Positions 7,510-15,228 of a DNA stretch of 29,471 nucleotides are shown piece after piece. The notes under the pieces are model-generated. The model saw only the letters and a list, made by a program, of their open reading frames with translations, was not told where the DNA came from and made no database searches. A program made the position numbers and the translations under genes. Source of the DNA: an uncultured Sphingomonas sp. (GTDB taxonomy: Bacteria; Pseudomonadota; Alphaproteobacteria; Sphingomonadales; Sphingomonadaceae). Each line of letters starts with the position of its first letter. Positions within the stretch are counted from its first letter, which is position 1. Location: positions 1 to 29,471 of the forward strand of contig CAMPIY010000004.1 of NCBI GenBank assembly GCA_946886645.1, given 5' to 3'.

Positions 7510-10500
7510 CACGCCACCTCCTTTCCGGAGGCGCGTGCATCTTTGGCACCGGTTCCCCAGTCGGCGGTTCCGCCCTCGACATTGGCGGTATCGTCCGCGG
7601 CCTTATCGAACCAGTTCACCTCGCTCATCTTCCGGACGATGACGAACTCGTCGCGATTGGCGCCGACCGTTCCGTAATAGTTGAAGCCATAAGCGAGTTG
7701 GACGTAGCCGCCGATCATGTGCGTGGGTTTCATGTTGATGCGGGTGACGCTGTTGTGAATGCCGCCGCGCTGGCCGGTGATCTCCGAGCCGACGGTGTTC
7801 ACCAGCTTTTCCTGGGCGTGGTACATGATTGCCGATCCCGGCATGATCCGCTGCGACACGATTGCCCGCGCTGTCAGCGCACCGTTAATGTTGAATACCT
7901 CGATCCAGTCATTGTCGACGATGCCGGCGGCTGCCGCGTCGTCCTCGCTAATCCATACTGTCGGACCGCCCCGGTTGAGGCTGAGCATGATCAGATTCTC
8001 GGTATAGGTCGAATGGATGCCCCACTTCTGATGCGGAGTCAGAATGTTGAGCAGGATTTCCCGGTTGCCGTTGGGCAATTTGCCGAGCACCTGCCGCACG
8101 GTCTTGGTATCAATCGGCGGTCTCCAGGTGACGAAGCCCTCACCGAACGCGCGCATCCAGTGATGGTCCTGGTATAGCGACTGGCGCCCCGTCAGCGTCC
8201 GCCACGGGATCAACTCATGCACATTGGTATAGCCAGCATTGTAGCAGACATGTTCGCTCTCCAGCCCCGACCAGGTCGGGGAGGAAATGATCTTTCGAGG
8301 CTGCGCGGCGACGTCGCGGAAGCGGATCTTTTCCTCTTCCTTGCCATGCGCCAGATGGCCGTGTTCGCGGCCGGTTATCCTGCCCAGCGCCTCCCACGCC
8401 TTGACCGCGACCTCGCCGTTCGTTTCCGGCGCTAGCATGAGGATGGTCTCGCAGGCGTCGATATCGGTATCGATCTTGGGTCGGCCAGCCGTCGGCCCGT
8501 CCAGAACACGGCCATTGAGGTCGCCGAGGAGTTCTATTTCAGGCTTCGCGTCCCACCCGATTCCCTTTCCACCGTTACCCAGTTTCTCGAGCAGCGGACC
8601 AAGCGAGGTGAAGCGGGCATAGGTTTCCGGATAGTTGCGCTCGACGAGATGGATCGTCGACATGGTCTTACCGGGAATAGGATCGCATTCCCCCTTCATC
8701 CAGTCCTTGGGTTCGTAGGGTTGAGCGAGCTCGGCCGGCGTGTCGTGCTGGATTGGCGACATGACCACGTCGTGTTCGACGCCCAGCACTTCCGGGGCGA
8801 CATCGGAAAACTTCTTGGCGATCGCCCGGAAGATGTTCCAGTCGCTCTTGGTCTCCCACGCCGGGTCCACCGCCGCCGACAGCGGGTGGATGAAGGGATG
8901 CATGTCGGAGGTGTTGAGGTCGTGCTTCTCGTACCAGGTCGCGGTCGGAAGCACGATGTCGGAATAGATGCTGGTGGTCGACATTCGGAAGTCGATGTTG
9001 ACCATCAGGTCGAGCTTTCCGACCGGAGCCTCCTCGTGCCAGACCACATCTTTGGGCCGTTCGAGCCCGGCTGCCTCCTCGTCGGTGCCTATCACCCCGT
9101 GGAGCGAGCCGACCAGGTGCTTGAGGAAATATTCATGCCCCTTGCCGCTGGCGCCCAGCACGTTGGACCGCCAGAAAAACATATTCCGCGGCCAGTTGAT
9201 GGGGTTGTCCGGATCGAGGCAGGCCGGCTTCAGATCGCCTGACTTCAGCCCCTCAACCACTACCGTTCCAACATCGGCGCCGGATTCATGTACCTTGCGG
9301 CCAAGCTCGATCGGGTTGCTCTCAAGCTGTGGCGCGGAGGGCAGCCAGCCCATCCGTTCCGCCCGGACATTGTAGTCGATCATCGTGCCGGACCAGTCGC
9401 CTTCGGGAGCGAGCGGCGAGAGGATTTCCGACATGCGTAGCGATTCATAGCGCCATTGATCGGTATGGGCGTAGAAGAAGCTGGTGCCGTTCATCTGCCT
9501 TGGCGGACGCGACCAGTCCGACGCAAAGGCCAGCGGCAGCCAGCCGGTCTGCGGCCGTAGCTTCTCCTGGCCGACATAGTGCGACCAGCCGCCGCCCGAC
9601 TGGCCGATGCAGCCGCACATCACGAGCAGCGAGATGATCCCGCGATAGCTCATGTCCATATGGTACCAATGGTTGAGGCCGGCCCCGAGGATGACCATCG
9701 AGCGACCCTTGGTGACCTCGGCATTGGCGGCGAATTCCCGCGCGACCTGGATGATCGCCTGGCGCGGAACGCCGGTGACTTTCTCGGCCCAGGCTGGGCT
9801 GAACGGCACGTCGTCGTCGTAGCTCTTGGCGACATTGCTGCCGCCAAAGCCGCGGTCGACACCATAGTTGGCGCAGAATAGGTCGAACACCGTCGCCACC
9901 GCGCAGCTGCTGCCGTCAGCGAGCTTGATCTGCTTGATGGGAATATTGCGAAGCAGCACATCACCATGATCGGTCGCGACGAAGTCATGGGGCGCTTCCG
10001 CGCCGAAATAGGGGAATGCGACCGGCTCTATCGAGTCGTGGTCATCAGCAAGCGTCGTGCGCAGCCGCACGTCCTTGCCCTTGCCGTCCTTCTCCTCAAG
10101 GTTCCACTTGCCCCCTTCTTCCCAGCGGAATCCGGCCGAGCCGGCCGGCGCCACTAGCTTGCCGCTGGTTTCGTCGTAAGCGACAGCCTTCCAGTCCGGG
10201 CTGGATTTTTCGCCAAGCGCACCCTTGATGTCTGCCGCACGGATCAGTCGATCCGGGACGAGCGTTCCGTTCCGATCGACCAGCTTTACGAGCAGCGGGA
10301 AGTCCGAATATTTTCGCGTATAGTCGGCAAAATATTCGCAGCTGCGATTGACGTAAAACTCCTTCAACACGACATGACCAAGCGCCAGGGCGAGCGCGGC
10401 ATCCGTCCCCTGCTTGGGATGCAGCCACATGTCCGAGAATTTGGCGGCCTCGTTGAAATCGGGCGCAATCACCACGCTTTTGGCACCGCGGTAGCGAACT

Positions 10501-11306
10501 TCGGAGTAGAAGTGCGCGTCGGGCGCACGGGTCATCGGAATGTTCGAGCCCCACACCAGCAGGAAGCCGGCATTGTACCAATCGGCGCTTTCGGGAACGT
10601 CCGTCTGCTCGCCCCACGTTTGCGGGCTCGATGGCGGCAGGTCGCAATACCAGTCGTAGAAGCTCAACAGGTTGCCGCCGATCAACGACAGATAGCGGCT
10701 TCCGGCGGCGTAGGAGATCATCGACATGGCTGGGATCGGCGAAAAGCCAGCGATCCGGTCCGGCCCATGTTCCTTGATCGTGTAGGCATTCGCTGCCGCG
10801 ATAATCTCGGTCACTTCGTCCCAACCGACCCGGACAAAGCCTCCACGGCCACGCCTTGCAACCCAGTCCCGCCGCTTGTCACTATCCTGGACGATCGACT
10901 TCCAAGCCGCCACCGGGCTCATCGCCTTGCGGGCCTCGCGCCAGTGTTTGATTAATCGCGATCGGACCAGCGGATATTTGATGCGCGTCCCGGAATAGAG
11001 ATACCAGCTATAGCTGGCACCGCGCGGGCAGCCACGAGGTTCATGGTTCGGAAGGTCGGGCCGGGTGCGCGGATAGTCGGTCTGCTGCGTCTCCCAAGTA
11101 ACGATGCCGCCCTTGACGTAGATTTTCCAACTACATGAACCGGTACAGTTCACGCCATGGGTCGATCGAACGATTTTGTCCGCAGCCCAGCGCTTGCGAT
11201 AGGCATCCTCCCAGTCGCGCGCCTCGTCGGTGGTGATCCCATGACCATCGGAGAACTTCTCCCGCGTCCGGCGGAAATAGGTCAGTCGATCGAGGAAATG
11301 ACTCAT
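7509..11306 (-). CDS. narG: Respiratory nitrate reductase alpha subunit (molybdenum catalytic)
   Basis: NarG reduces nitrate to nitrite at a bis-MGD molybdenum site on the cytoplasmic face of the inner membrane. The 1265-aa protein has the unusual first cluster ligands His50, Cys54, Cys58 and Cys93, and the molybdenum ligand Asp222 in YDWYCDLPPSSPQTWGEQTD. The N-terminus YFRRTREKF is the vestigial twin-arginine-like sequence known from NarG, without a following hydrophobic region, so it is not exported. The ribosome site GAAGGA lies about 7 bases before ATG 11306. It follows narK by 13 bases, so both are probably one transcript, and it overlaps narH. No frameshift or missing key residue was seen. 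Confidence 0.98.
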   Translation of the reverse strand: MSHFLDRLTYFRRTREKFSDGHGITTDEARDWEDAYRKRWAADKIVRSTHGVNCTGSCSWKIYVKGGIVTWETQQTDYPRTRPDLPNHEPRGCPRGASYSWYLYSGTRIKYPLVRSRLIKHWREARKAMSPVAAWKSIVQDSDKRRDWVARRGRGGFVRVGWDEVTEIIAAANAYTIKEHGPDRIAGFSPIPAMSMISYAAGSRYLSLIGGNLLSFYDWYCDLPPSSPQTWGEQTDVPESADWYNAGFLLVWGSNIPMTRAPDAHFYSEVRYRGAKSVVIAPDFNEAAKFSDMWLHPKQGTDAALALALGHVVLKEFYVNRSCEYFADYTRKYSDFPLLVKLVDRNGTLVPDRLIRAADIKGALGEKSSPDWKAVAYDETSGKLVAPAGSAGFRWEEGGKWNLEEKDGKGKDVRLRTTLADDHDSIEPVAFPYFGAEAPHDFVATDHGDVLLRNIPIKQIKLADGSSCAVATVFDLFCANYGVDRGFGGSNVAKSYDDDVPFSPAWAEKVTGVPRQAIIQVAREFAANAEVTKGRSMVILGAGLNHWYHMDMSYRGIISLLVMCGCIGQSGGGWSHYVGQEKLRPQTGWLPLAFASDWSRPPRQMNGTSFFYAHTDQWRYESLRMSEILSPLAPEGDWSGTMIDYNVRAERMGWLPSAPQLESNPIELGRKVHESGADVGTVVVEGLKSGDLKPACLDPDNPINWPRNMFFWRSNVLGASGKGHEYFLKHLVGSLHGVIGTDEEAAGLERPKDVVWHEEAPVGKLDLMVNIDFRMSTTSIYSDIVLPTATWYEKHDLNTSDMHPFIHPLSAAVDPAWETKSDWNIFRAIAKKFSDVAPEVLGVEHDVVMSPIQHDTPAELAQPYEPKDWMKGECDPIPGKTMSTIHLVERNYPETYARFTSLGPLLEKLGNGGKGIGWDAKPEIELLGDLNGRVLDGPTAGRPKIDTDIDACETILMLAPETNGEVAVKAWEALGRITGREHGHLAHGKEEEKIRFRDVAAQPRKIISSPTWSGLESEHVCYNAGYTNVHELIPWRTLTGRQSLYQDHHWMRAFGEGFVTWRPPIDTKTVRQVLGKLPNGNREILLNILTPHQKWGIHSTYTENLIMLSLNRGGPTVWISEDDAAAAGIVDNDWIEVFNINGALTARAIVSQRIMPGSAIMYHAQEKLVNTVGSEITGQRGGIHNSVTRINMKPTHMIGGYVQLAYGFNYYGTVGANRDEFVIVRKMSEVNWFDKAADDTANVEGGTADWGTGAKDARASGKEVA

Positions 11307-11319
11307 TCGATTCGTCCTT

Positions 11320-14055
11320 CTAGGCCGTCACGGCCGCTCGCTGGACCGGCGCCAAGCGGCGCTCGATGTCGTGCAGGATTCCGCGCGGCCCGCTGTAGAC
11401 CATCCAGGTCAGAGCCGCGCAGCTGATGTAGAAGATGAGGAAGCCCCAGAGGGCCGCGTCGGCGGTTCCCGTGAGCTCGATCGACGAGCCGTAGGCCTTT
11501 GGAATGTAAAAGGCCCCATAAGCGGCAATCGCCGAAATGAAGCCAATGACGGCCGCGGACTCGCGCTCCGACTGCTGCCGCCGCGCTTCGTCGGAAAGAC
11601 CGGGTTCGCTCCGATCAACCTCAGCCCGCATGATCCCCGGCACCATCTGGAAGGTCGACGCATTCCCGACACCGCTGGCGACAAACAGCAACAGAACCAT
11701 CGAGAAGAACCCCCAAAAGCTCTTCGCATCGAGGAAGAAGATCATCCCCACGATCGCGGCAATCTGGACGAAGAAGACCCAGAGACTGACCCGCGCCCCA
11801 CCGTAACGGTCAGCAACCCAGCCGGTTCCTGCGCGCGACAGAGCACCAAGCAATGGCCCGATGAAGGCGTAGCTGAGCGCATTGATTTCGGGGAACACCA
11901 GCTTGGCGAGCAGCGGGAAGCCGGCCGACATACCAATGAAGGTTCCGAATGTGCCCGTGTAGAGCCAGCACATCAGCCACGTGTGCAGGCGTCCGAAGAT
12001 GGCCGCCTGTTCCGCGAAGGATGACTTGGCCGACAGAATATCGTTCATGCCGAACCAAGCAGCGACACTGCCGATCAGGATCAGCGGCACCCAGAGGAAA
12101 CCGGCGTTCTGCATCCAATATTGGGTTCCGTCGGCGGCTACCTGCGCCTGGCCGCCGAGCGCGCCGAACAGGCTCATCGTGACAACGACTGGTACCAGGA
12201 ACTGCATAATGCTGACGCCGAGATTGCCGAGCCCGGCGTTGATCGCCAGCGCATTGCCCTTCTCCGACTTGGGGAAGAAGTAGCTGATGTTGGCCATCGA
12301 CGAGGCGAAGTTCCCACCACCAAGGCCGCACAGTAGCGCCAGCACCAGGAAGATCAGGTAGGGCGTATCGGGGTTTTGCACGGCATAGCCAATCCCGAAA
12401 GCCGGAATGAGCAGGGAAGCGGTCGACATGGTCGTCCACAGCCGGCCGCCGAAGATGGGCACGAGGAAGGCGTAGAAAATGCGCAACGTGGCCCCGGACA
12501 GGCCTGGCAGGGCTGCGAGCCAGAACAGTTGGCCGGTGGTAAACTCAAAGCCGATGGCGGGGAGCCGGGCGACCACGACCGACCAGACCATCCACACCGC
12601 GAAGGACAGAAGCAGGCAGTAGGTGGACACCCACAGGTTGCGGCGAGCGATCGCGCGCCCCCCGCTTCTCCAGAACTCTGGGTCTTCCGGCCGCCAGTCT
12701 GCGATCGGACCGGCGCGTCGCGGGGGGATAATGATGTCCGGCTCGCCAAAGCCCTGCATTTCCGGAAGTTCGGGTACTCCCGCCTTGGCGCCCTTTCGAC
12801 TGGCAGTCGCTTCCATTTGGCGGATAGCGAAATGCATCCAGGTGAGCGCAACCAGCACCAGCACGAACAGAAGGACGAAACAGCTGGTCCAAACGCCGGT
12901 GAGATCATTGAGCGCGCCGAAAGCGAGCGGCAGGATGAACCCGCCAAGGCCGCCGACCATACCGACCAGGCCGCCGACCGCGCCGACGTGGTTGGGATAG
13001 TAGACCGGGATATGCTTGAAGACAGCCGCCTTGCCGAGGCTCATGAAAAAGCCGAGCACGAAGATCGCGACGAGGAACGGGATCAGCCCCATCTCGGTGC
13101 GGAAGCTGATCGGCCCCTTCACCCCTTCGATAATGTAGGTGGTCGGCGGGTAGGACAGCATGAAGGTGCACAGCACCGATACTGCCAGGGTCACATAGAG
13201 CACCGAGCGGGCACCGTAGCGGTCCGAGAGCTTGCCGCCGTAGATACGGAAAACGCTGGCCGGGACCGAATAGAAGGCGGCCAGCATACCGGCTGACTCT
13301 ATGTCGAGGTGATAAACGCCGATCAGGTAGCGCGGCAGCCAAAGCGCCAGCGCAACGAACGCTCCGAATACAAAGAAATAGTAGAGCGCGAAGCGCCAGA
13401 CCTGGATATTCTTGAGCACCGATAGCTGGCTTCGCATCGAGGCAGCCTTGCGATGCTCCAGCGCGCGCGCCTGCTGATCCGGATCTTCCTTAGTGAACGC
13501 CAGGAACAGCACCGCCATGACGACAAGCCCGACGGCCCAGACTTGGGCGACGGCCTGCCAGCCGGCGGCAACCATGACGAACGGCGCGAGAAATTTGGTG
13601 ACCGCCGCCCCGACATTACCGGCTCCGAAAATGCCGAGCGCGGTCCCCTGCTTTCCCTTCGGAAAGAATTTCGAAACATAGGTGACGCCGACCGCGAAAG
13701 AGCCGCCAGCGATGCCAACGCCGAGCGCGGCGGCCAGCAGCTCGCCATAAGTGTCTGCGTAGGATGTCAGGAAGGTCGCAATGGCGGCTAGGACCATGAC
13801 TGCGGCGAACACCCGTCGGCCACCTATCTGATCGGCCCACACGCCAAGCAGGACCCGGGTCAGCGAGCCTGTCAGGATCGGGGTGCCGATCAACAGGCCG
13901 AACTCAGTCTCGGTTAGCCCAAGCTGATCCTTCACGCCGATGCCGATGATGGAAAAGATCGTCCACACCGCGAAGCATGCGGTAAAGGCGACGGTGCTGG
14001 TCCACAGGACACGGTTGGCGCCGCTTGCGGGGGCCTCGTCCATGGTGCGGGTCAT
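11320..14055 (-). CDS. narK: NarK1-NarK2 fusion, nitrate/nitrite transporter
   Basis: This 911-aa protein consists of two complete 12-helix major-facilitator units, about residues 15-425 and 475-900, joined by a cytoplasmic linker (about 428-475). Each half has a nitrate-signature glycine motif (GIFGAGNVGAAVTKF; INAGLGNLGVSIMQF) and two arginines in the positions that bind nitrate in E. coli NarK (first half Arg67 in SLTRVLLG and Arg in SVFRIYGG; second half ATLRIFYA and LSRAGTGW). In Paracoccus the NarK1 half behaves as a nitrate/proton symporter and the NarK2 half as a nitrate/nitrite antiporter. The start ATG 14055 has AAGGA 9 bases upstream. An FNR box lies 70 bases upstream, and narG follows after 13 bases. 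Confidence 0.95.
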   Translation of the reverse strand: MTRTMDEAPASGANRVLWTSTVAFTACFAVWTIFSIIGIGVKDQLGLTETEFGLLIGTPILTGSLTRVLLGVWADQIGGRRVFAAVMVLAAIATFLTSYADTYGELLAAALGVGIAGGSFAVGVTYVSKFFPKGKQGTALGIFGAGNVGAAVTKFLAPFVMVAAGWQAVAQVWAVGLVVMAVLFLAFTKEDPDQQARALEHRKAASMRSQLSVLKNIQVWRFALYYFFVFGAFVALALWLPRYLIGVYHLDIESAGMLAAFYSVPASVFRIYGGKLSDRYGARSVLYVTLAVSVLCTFMLSYPPTTYIIEGVKGPISFRTEMGLIPFLVAIFVLGFFMSLGKAAVFKHIPVYYPNHVGAVGGLVGMVGGLGGFILPLAFGALNDLTGVWTSCFVLLFVLVLVALTWMHFAIRQMEATASRKGAKAGVPELPEMQGFGEPDIIIPPRRAGPIADWRPEDPEFWRSGGRAIARRNLWVSTYCLLLSFAVWMVWSVVVARLPAIGFEFTTGQLFWLAALPGLSGATLRIFYAFLVPIFGGRLWTTMSTASLLIPAFGIGYAVQNPDTPYLIFLVLALLCGLGGGNFASSMANISYFFPKSEKGNALAINAGLGNLGVSIMQFLVPVVVTMSLFGALGGQAQVAADGTQYWMQNAGFLWVPLILIGSVAAWFGMNDILSAKSSFAEQAAIFGRLHTWLMCWLYTGTFGTFIGMSAGFPLLAKLVFPEINALSYAFIGPLLGALSRAGTGWVADRYGGARVSLWVFFVQIAAIVGMIFFLDAKSFWGFFSMVLLLFVASGVGNASTFQMVPGIMRAEVDRSEPGLSDEARRQQSERESAAVIGFISAIAAYGAFYIPKAYGSSIELTGTADAALWGFLIFYISCAALTWMVYSGPRGILHDIERRLAPVQRAAVTA

Positions 14056-14118
14056 CGAATTGATCCTTCAGAAGGCAGTCCGGTGACGGTCATCTGCCGG
14101 ATGCACGCACCAACTGCT

Positions 14119-14132
14119 TTGATCAGGATCAT
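14119..14132. promoter_or_regulatory. FNR-like box, 9/10 (narK-narGHJI promoter)
   Basis: TTGAT-CAGG-ATCAT matches 9 of 10 positions of TTGAT-N4-ATCAA. It lies in the 91-base gap between moaA and narK, centred 70 bases before the narK ATG. A class II site at -41.5 would put transcription start near 14084, leaving a leader of about 28 bases. Confidence 0.75.
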
Positions 14133-14146
14133 TTCGATCGACGCCC

Positions 14147-15154
14147 CTAGCCGCCCGTCACGCTCATATGCCGCTCAACTGCCGGCCGGAGGGCGGCAAT
14201 GTGAAAATCATGGCCCTTCGGCTTGCCCGCGAGCAGCCTGTCGAGCAGCGCGTCAACCTGCGTTGGCCCGCCTTCCCGAAGCGCATCGCGCAGTTCGACC
14301 TTCTGGTCGTGCCCCAGGCAGCCGTAAACCGTGCCGGTAGCGGCCACCCGGATCCGGTTGCAGCCGGAGCAGAAATTGTCGCTGAGAGGCGTGATCATTC
14401 CCAGCAGGGCCTGGAGTCCCGAAACGTCGTAGTAGCGCGCAGGCCCTCCGGTCCGGCGGAAAGACGGGGCAAGGGTGAATCGCTCCTCCAACCGATGCCT
14501 GACCTCATCCAGCGGCAGATAATGGCTGGTTCGGTCTTCCTCGACTTCGCCAAGGGGCATGGTTTCAATCAGGGTAAGATCAAACCCTTCACCATCGCAC
14601 CACAGCAGCATATCCGCGAACTCGTCGTCGTTGAGCCCGGCGAGCGCCACCATGTTGATCTTGCATTTAAGTCCTGCGTCGCGCGCAGCGGCAAGGCCGC
14701 GGCGCACCGTCGCCAAATCGCCGCCACGCGTGATGTGCGAGAAGCGCTCTGGCCGGAGGCTGTCGAGGCTGACGTTGACGCGGCGGACGCCGGAATCGGC
14801 CAGAAGGCCGGCAAACCGGGAGAGCAATACGCCGTTCGTCGTCAGCGTCACTTCCTCAAGGCCGTCACCAATGCGTTGGCCGAGTGTTTGAAACAGCTGG
14901 CCTATTCCGCGCCGCACAAGCGGTTCACCGCCGGTCAGACGGATCCGGCGAACGCCCCGGGCAATAAAAATGTCTGCAAGCTCGACGATTTCCTCAAGCG
15001 TCAGAATTTCCCGCTTGGGGAGGAACTGCATATGCTCCGCCATGCAGTATCGGCACCGCAGGTTGCAGCGGTCGGTAACCGAAATCCGCACATAGTCGAT
15101 CTTCCGGCCAAAGCTGTCGACCATCTGCCCGGATTTGACCGCAACCGCATCCAT
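14147..15154 (-). CDS. moaA: GTP 3',8-cyclase (molybdenum cofactor synthesis)
   Basis: MoaA is the radical-SAM enzyme that, with MoaC, turns GTP into cyclic pyranopterin monophosphate, the first step of molybdenum cofactor synthesis needed by NarG. The 335-aa protein has the SAM-cluster motif Cys30-X3-Cys34-X2-Cys37 (DRCNLRCRYCM), the LTGGEPL segment, and the second-cluster cysteines FCSGCNRIR...YGC. It ends in Gly-Gly, the conserved MoaA tail. The start ATG 15154 has GGAG about 9 bases upstream. No other mo gene is in the window, so this is probably an extra or dedicated copy expressed with nar. In P. aeruginosa a moaA also accompanies the nar cluster, at its other end. A 9/10 FNR box is 66 bases upstream. 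Confidence 0.96.
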   Translation of the reverse strand: MDAVAVKSGQMVDSFGRKIDYVRISVTDRCNLRCRYCMAEHMQFLPKREILTLEEIVELADIFIARGVRRIRLTGGEPLVRRGIGQLFQTLGQRIGDGLEEVTLTTNGVLLSRFAGLLADSGVRRVNVSLDSLRPERFSHITRGGDLATVRRGLAAARDAGLKCKINMVALAGLNDDEFADMLLWCDGEGFDLTLIETMPLGEVEEDRTSHYLPLDEVRHRLEERFTLAPSFRRTGGPARYYDVSGLQALLGMITPLSDNFCSGCNRIRVAATGTVYGCLGHDQKVELRDALREGGPTQVDALLDRLLAGKPKGHDFHIAALRPAVERHMSVTGG

Positions 15155-15213
15155 CCCGCTTCGTCTCCGCCTGTAAACGAAAGCTCAGCTAGCGGACCGT
15201 TGAAGCCGTTTGC

Positions 15214-15227
15214 GTGATCTGAATCAA
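15214..15227. promoter_or_regulatory. FNR-like box, 9/10 (moaA promoter)
   Basis: GTGAT-CTGA-ATCAA matches 9 of 10 positions of TTGAT-N4-ATCAA. It starts two bases beyond the nrdJ stop and is centred about 66 bases before the moaA start, which would give a moaA-specific low-oxygen promoter separate from nrdJ. Confidence 0.7.
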
Positions 15228-15228
15228 G

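Noticed and set aside
7509..11306. Twin-arginine export signal in NarG
   Set aside because: The RR near residue 12 lacks the following hydrophobic segment; NarG of this type is cytoplasmic and carries a vestigial motif.
12376..13296. 306-residue plus-strand open frame
   Set aside because: Antisense to narK; charged, repetitive composition typical of antisense to a membrane protein.
14168..15217. 349-residue plus-strand open frame
   Set aside because: It mirrors moaA on the opposite strand; moaA has all catalytic motifs, this has none.
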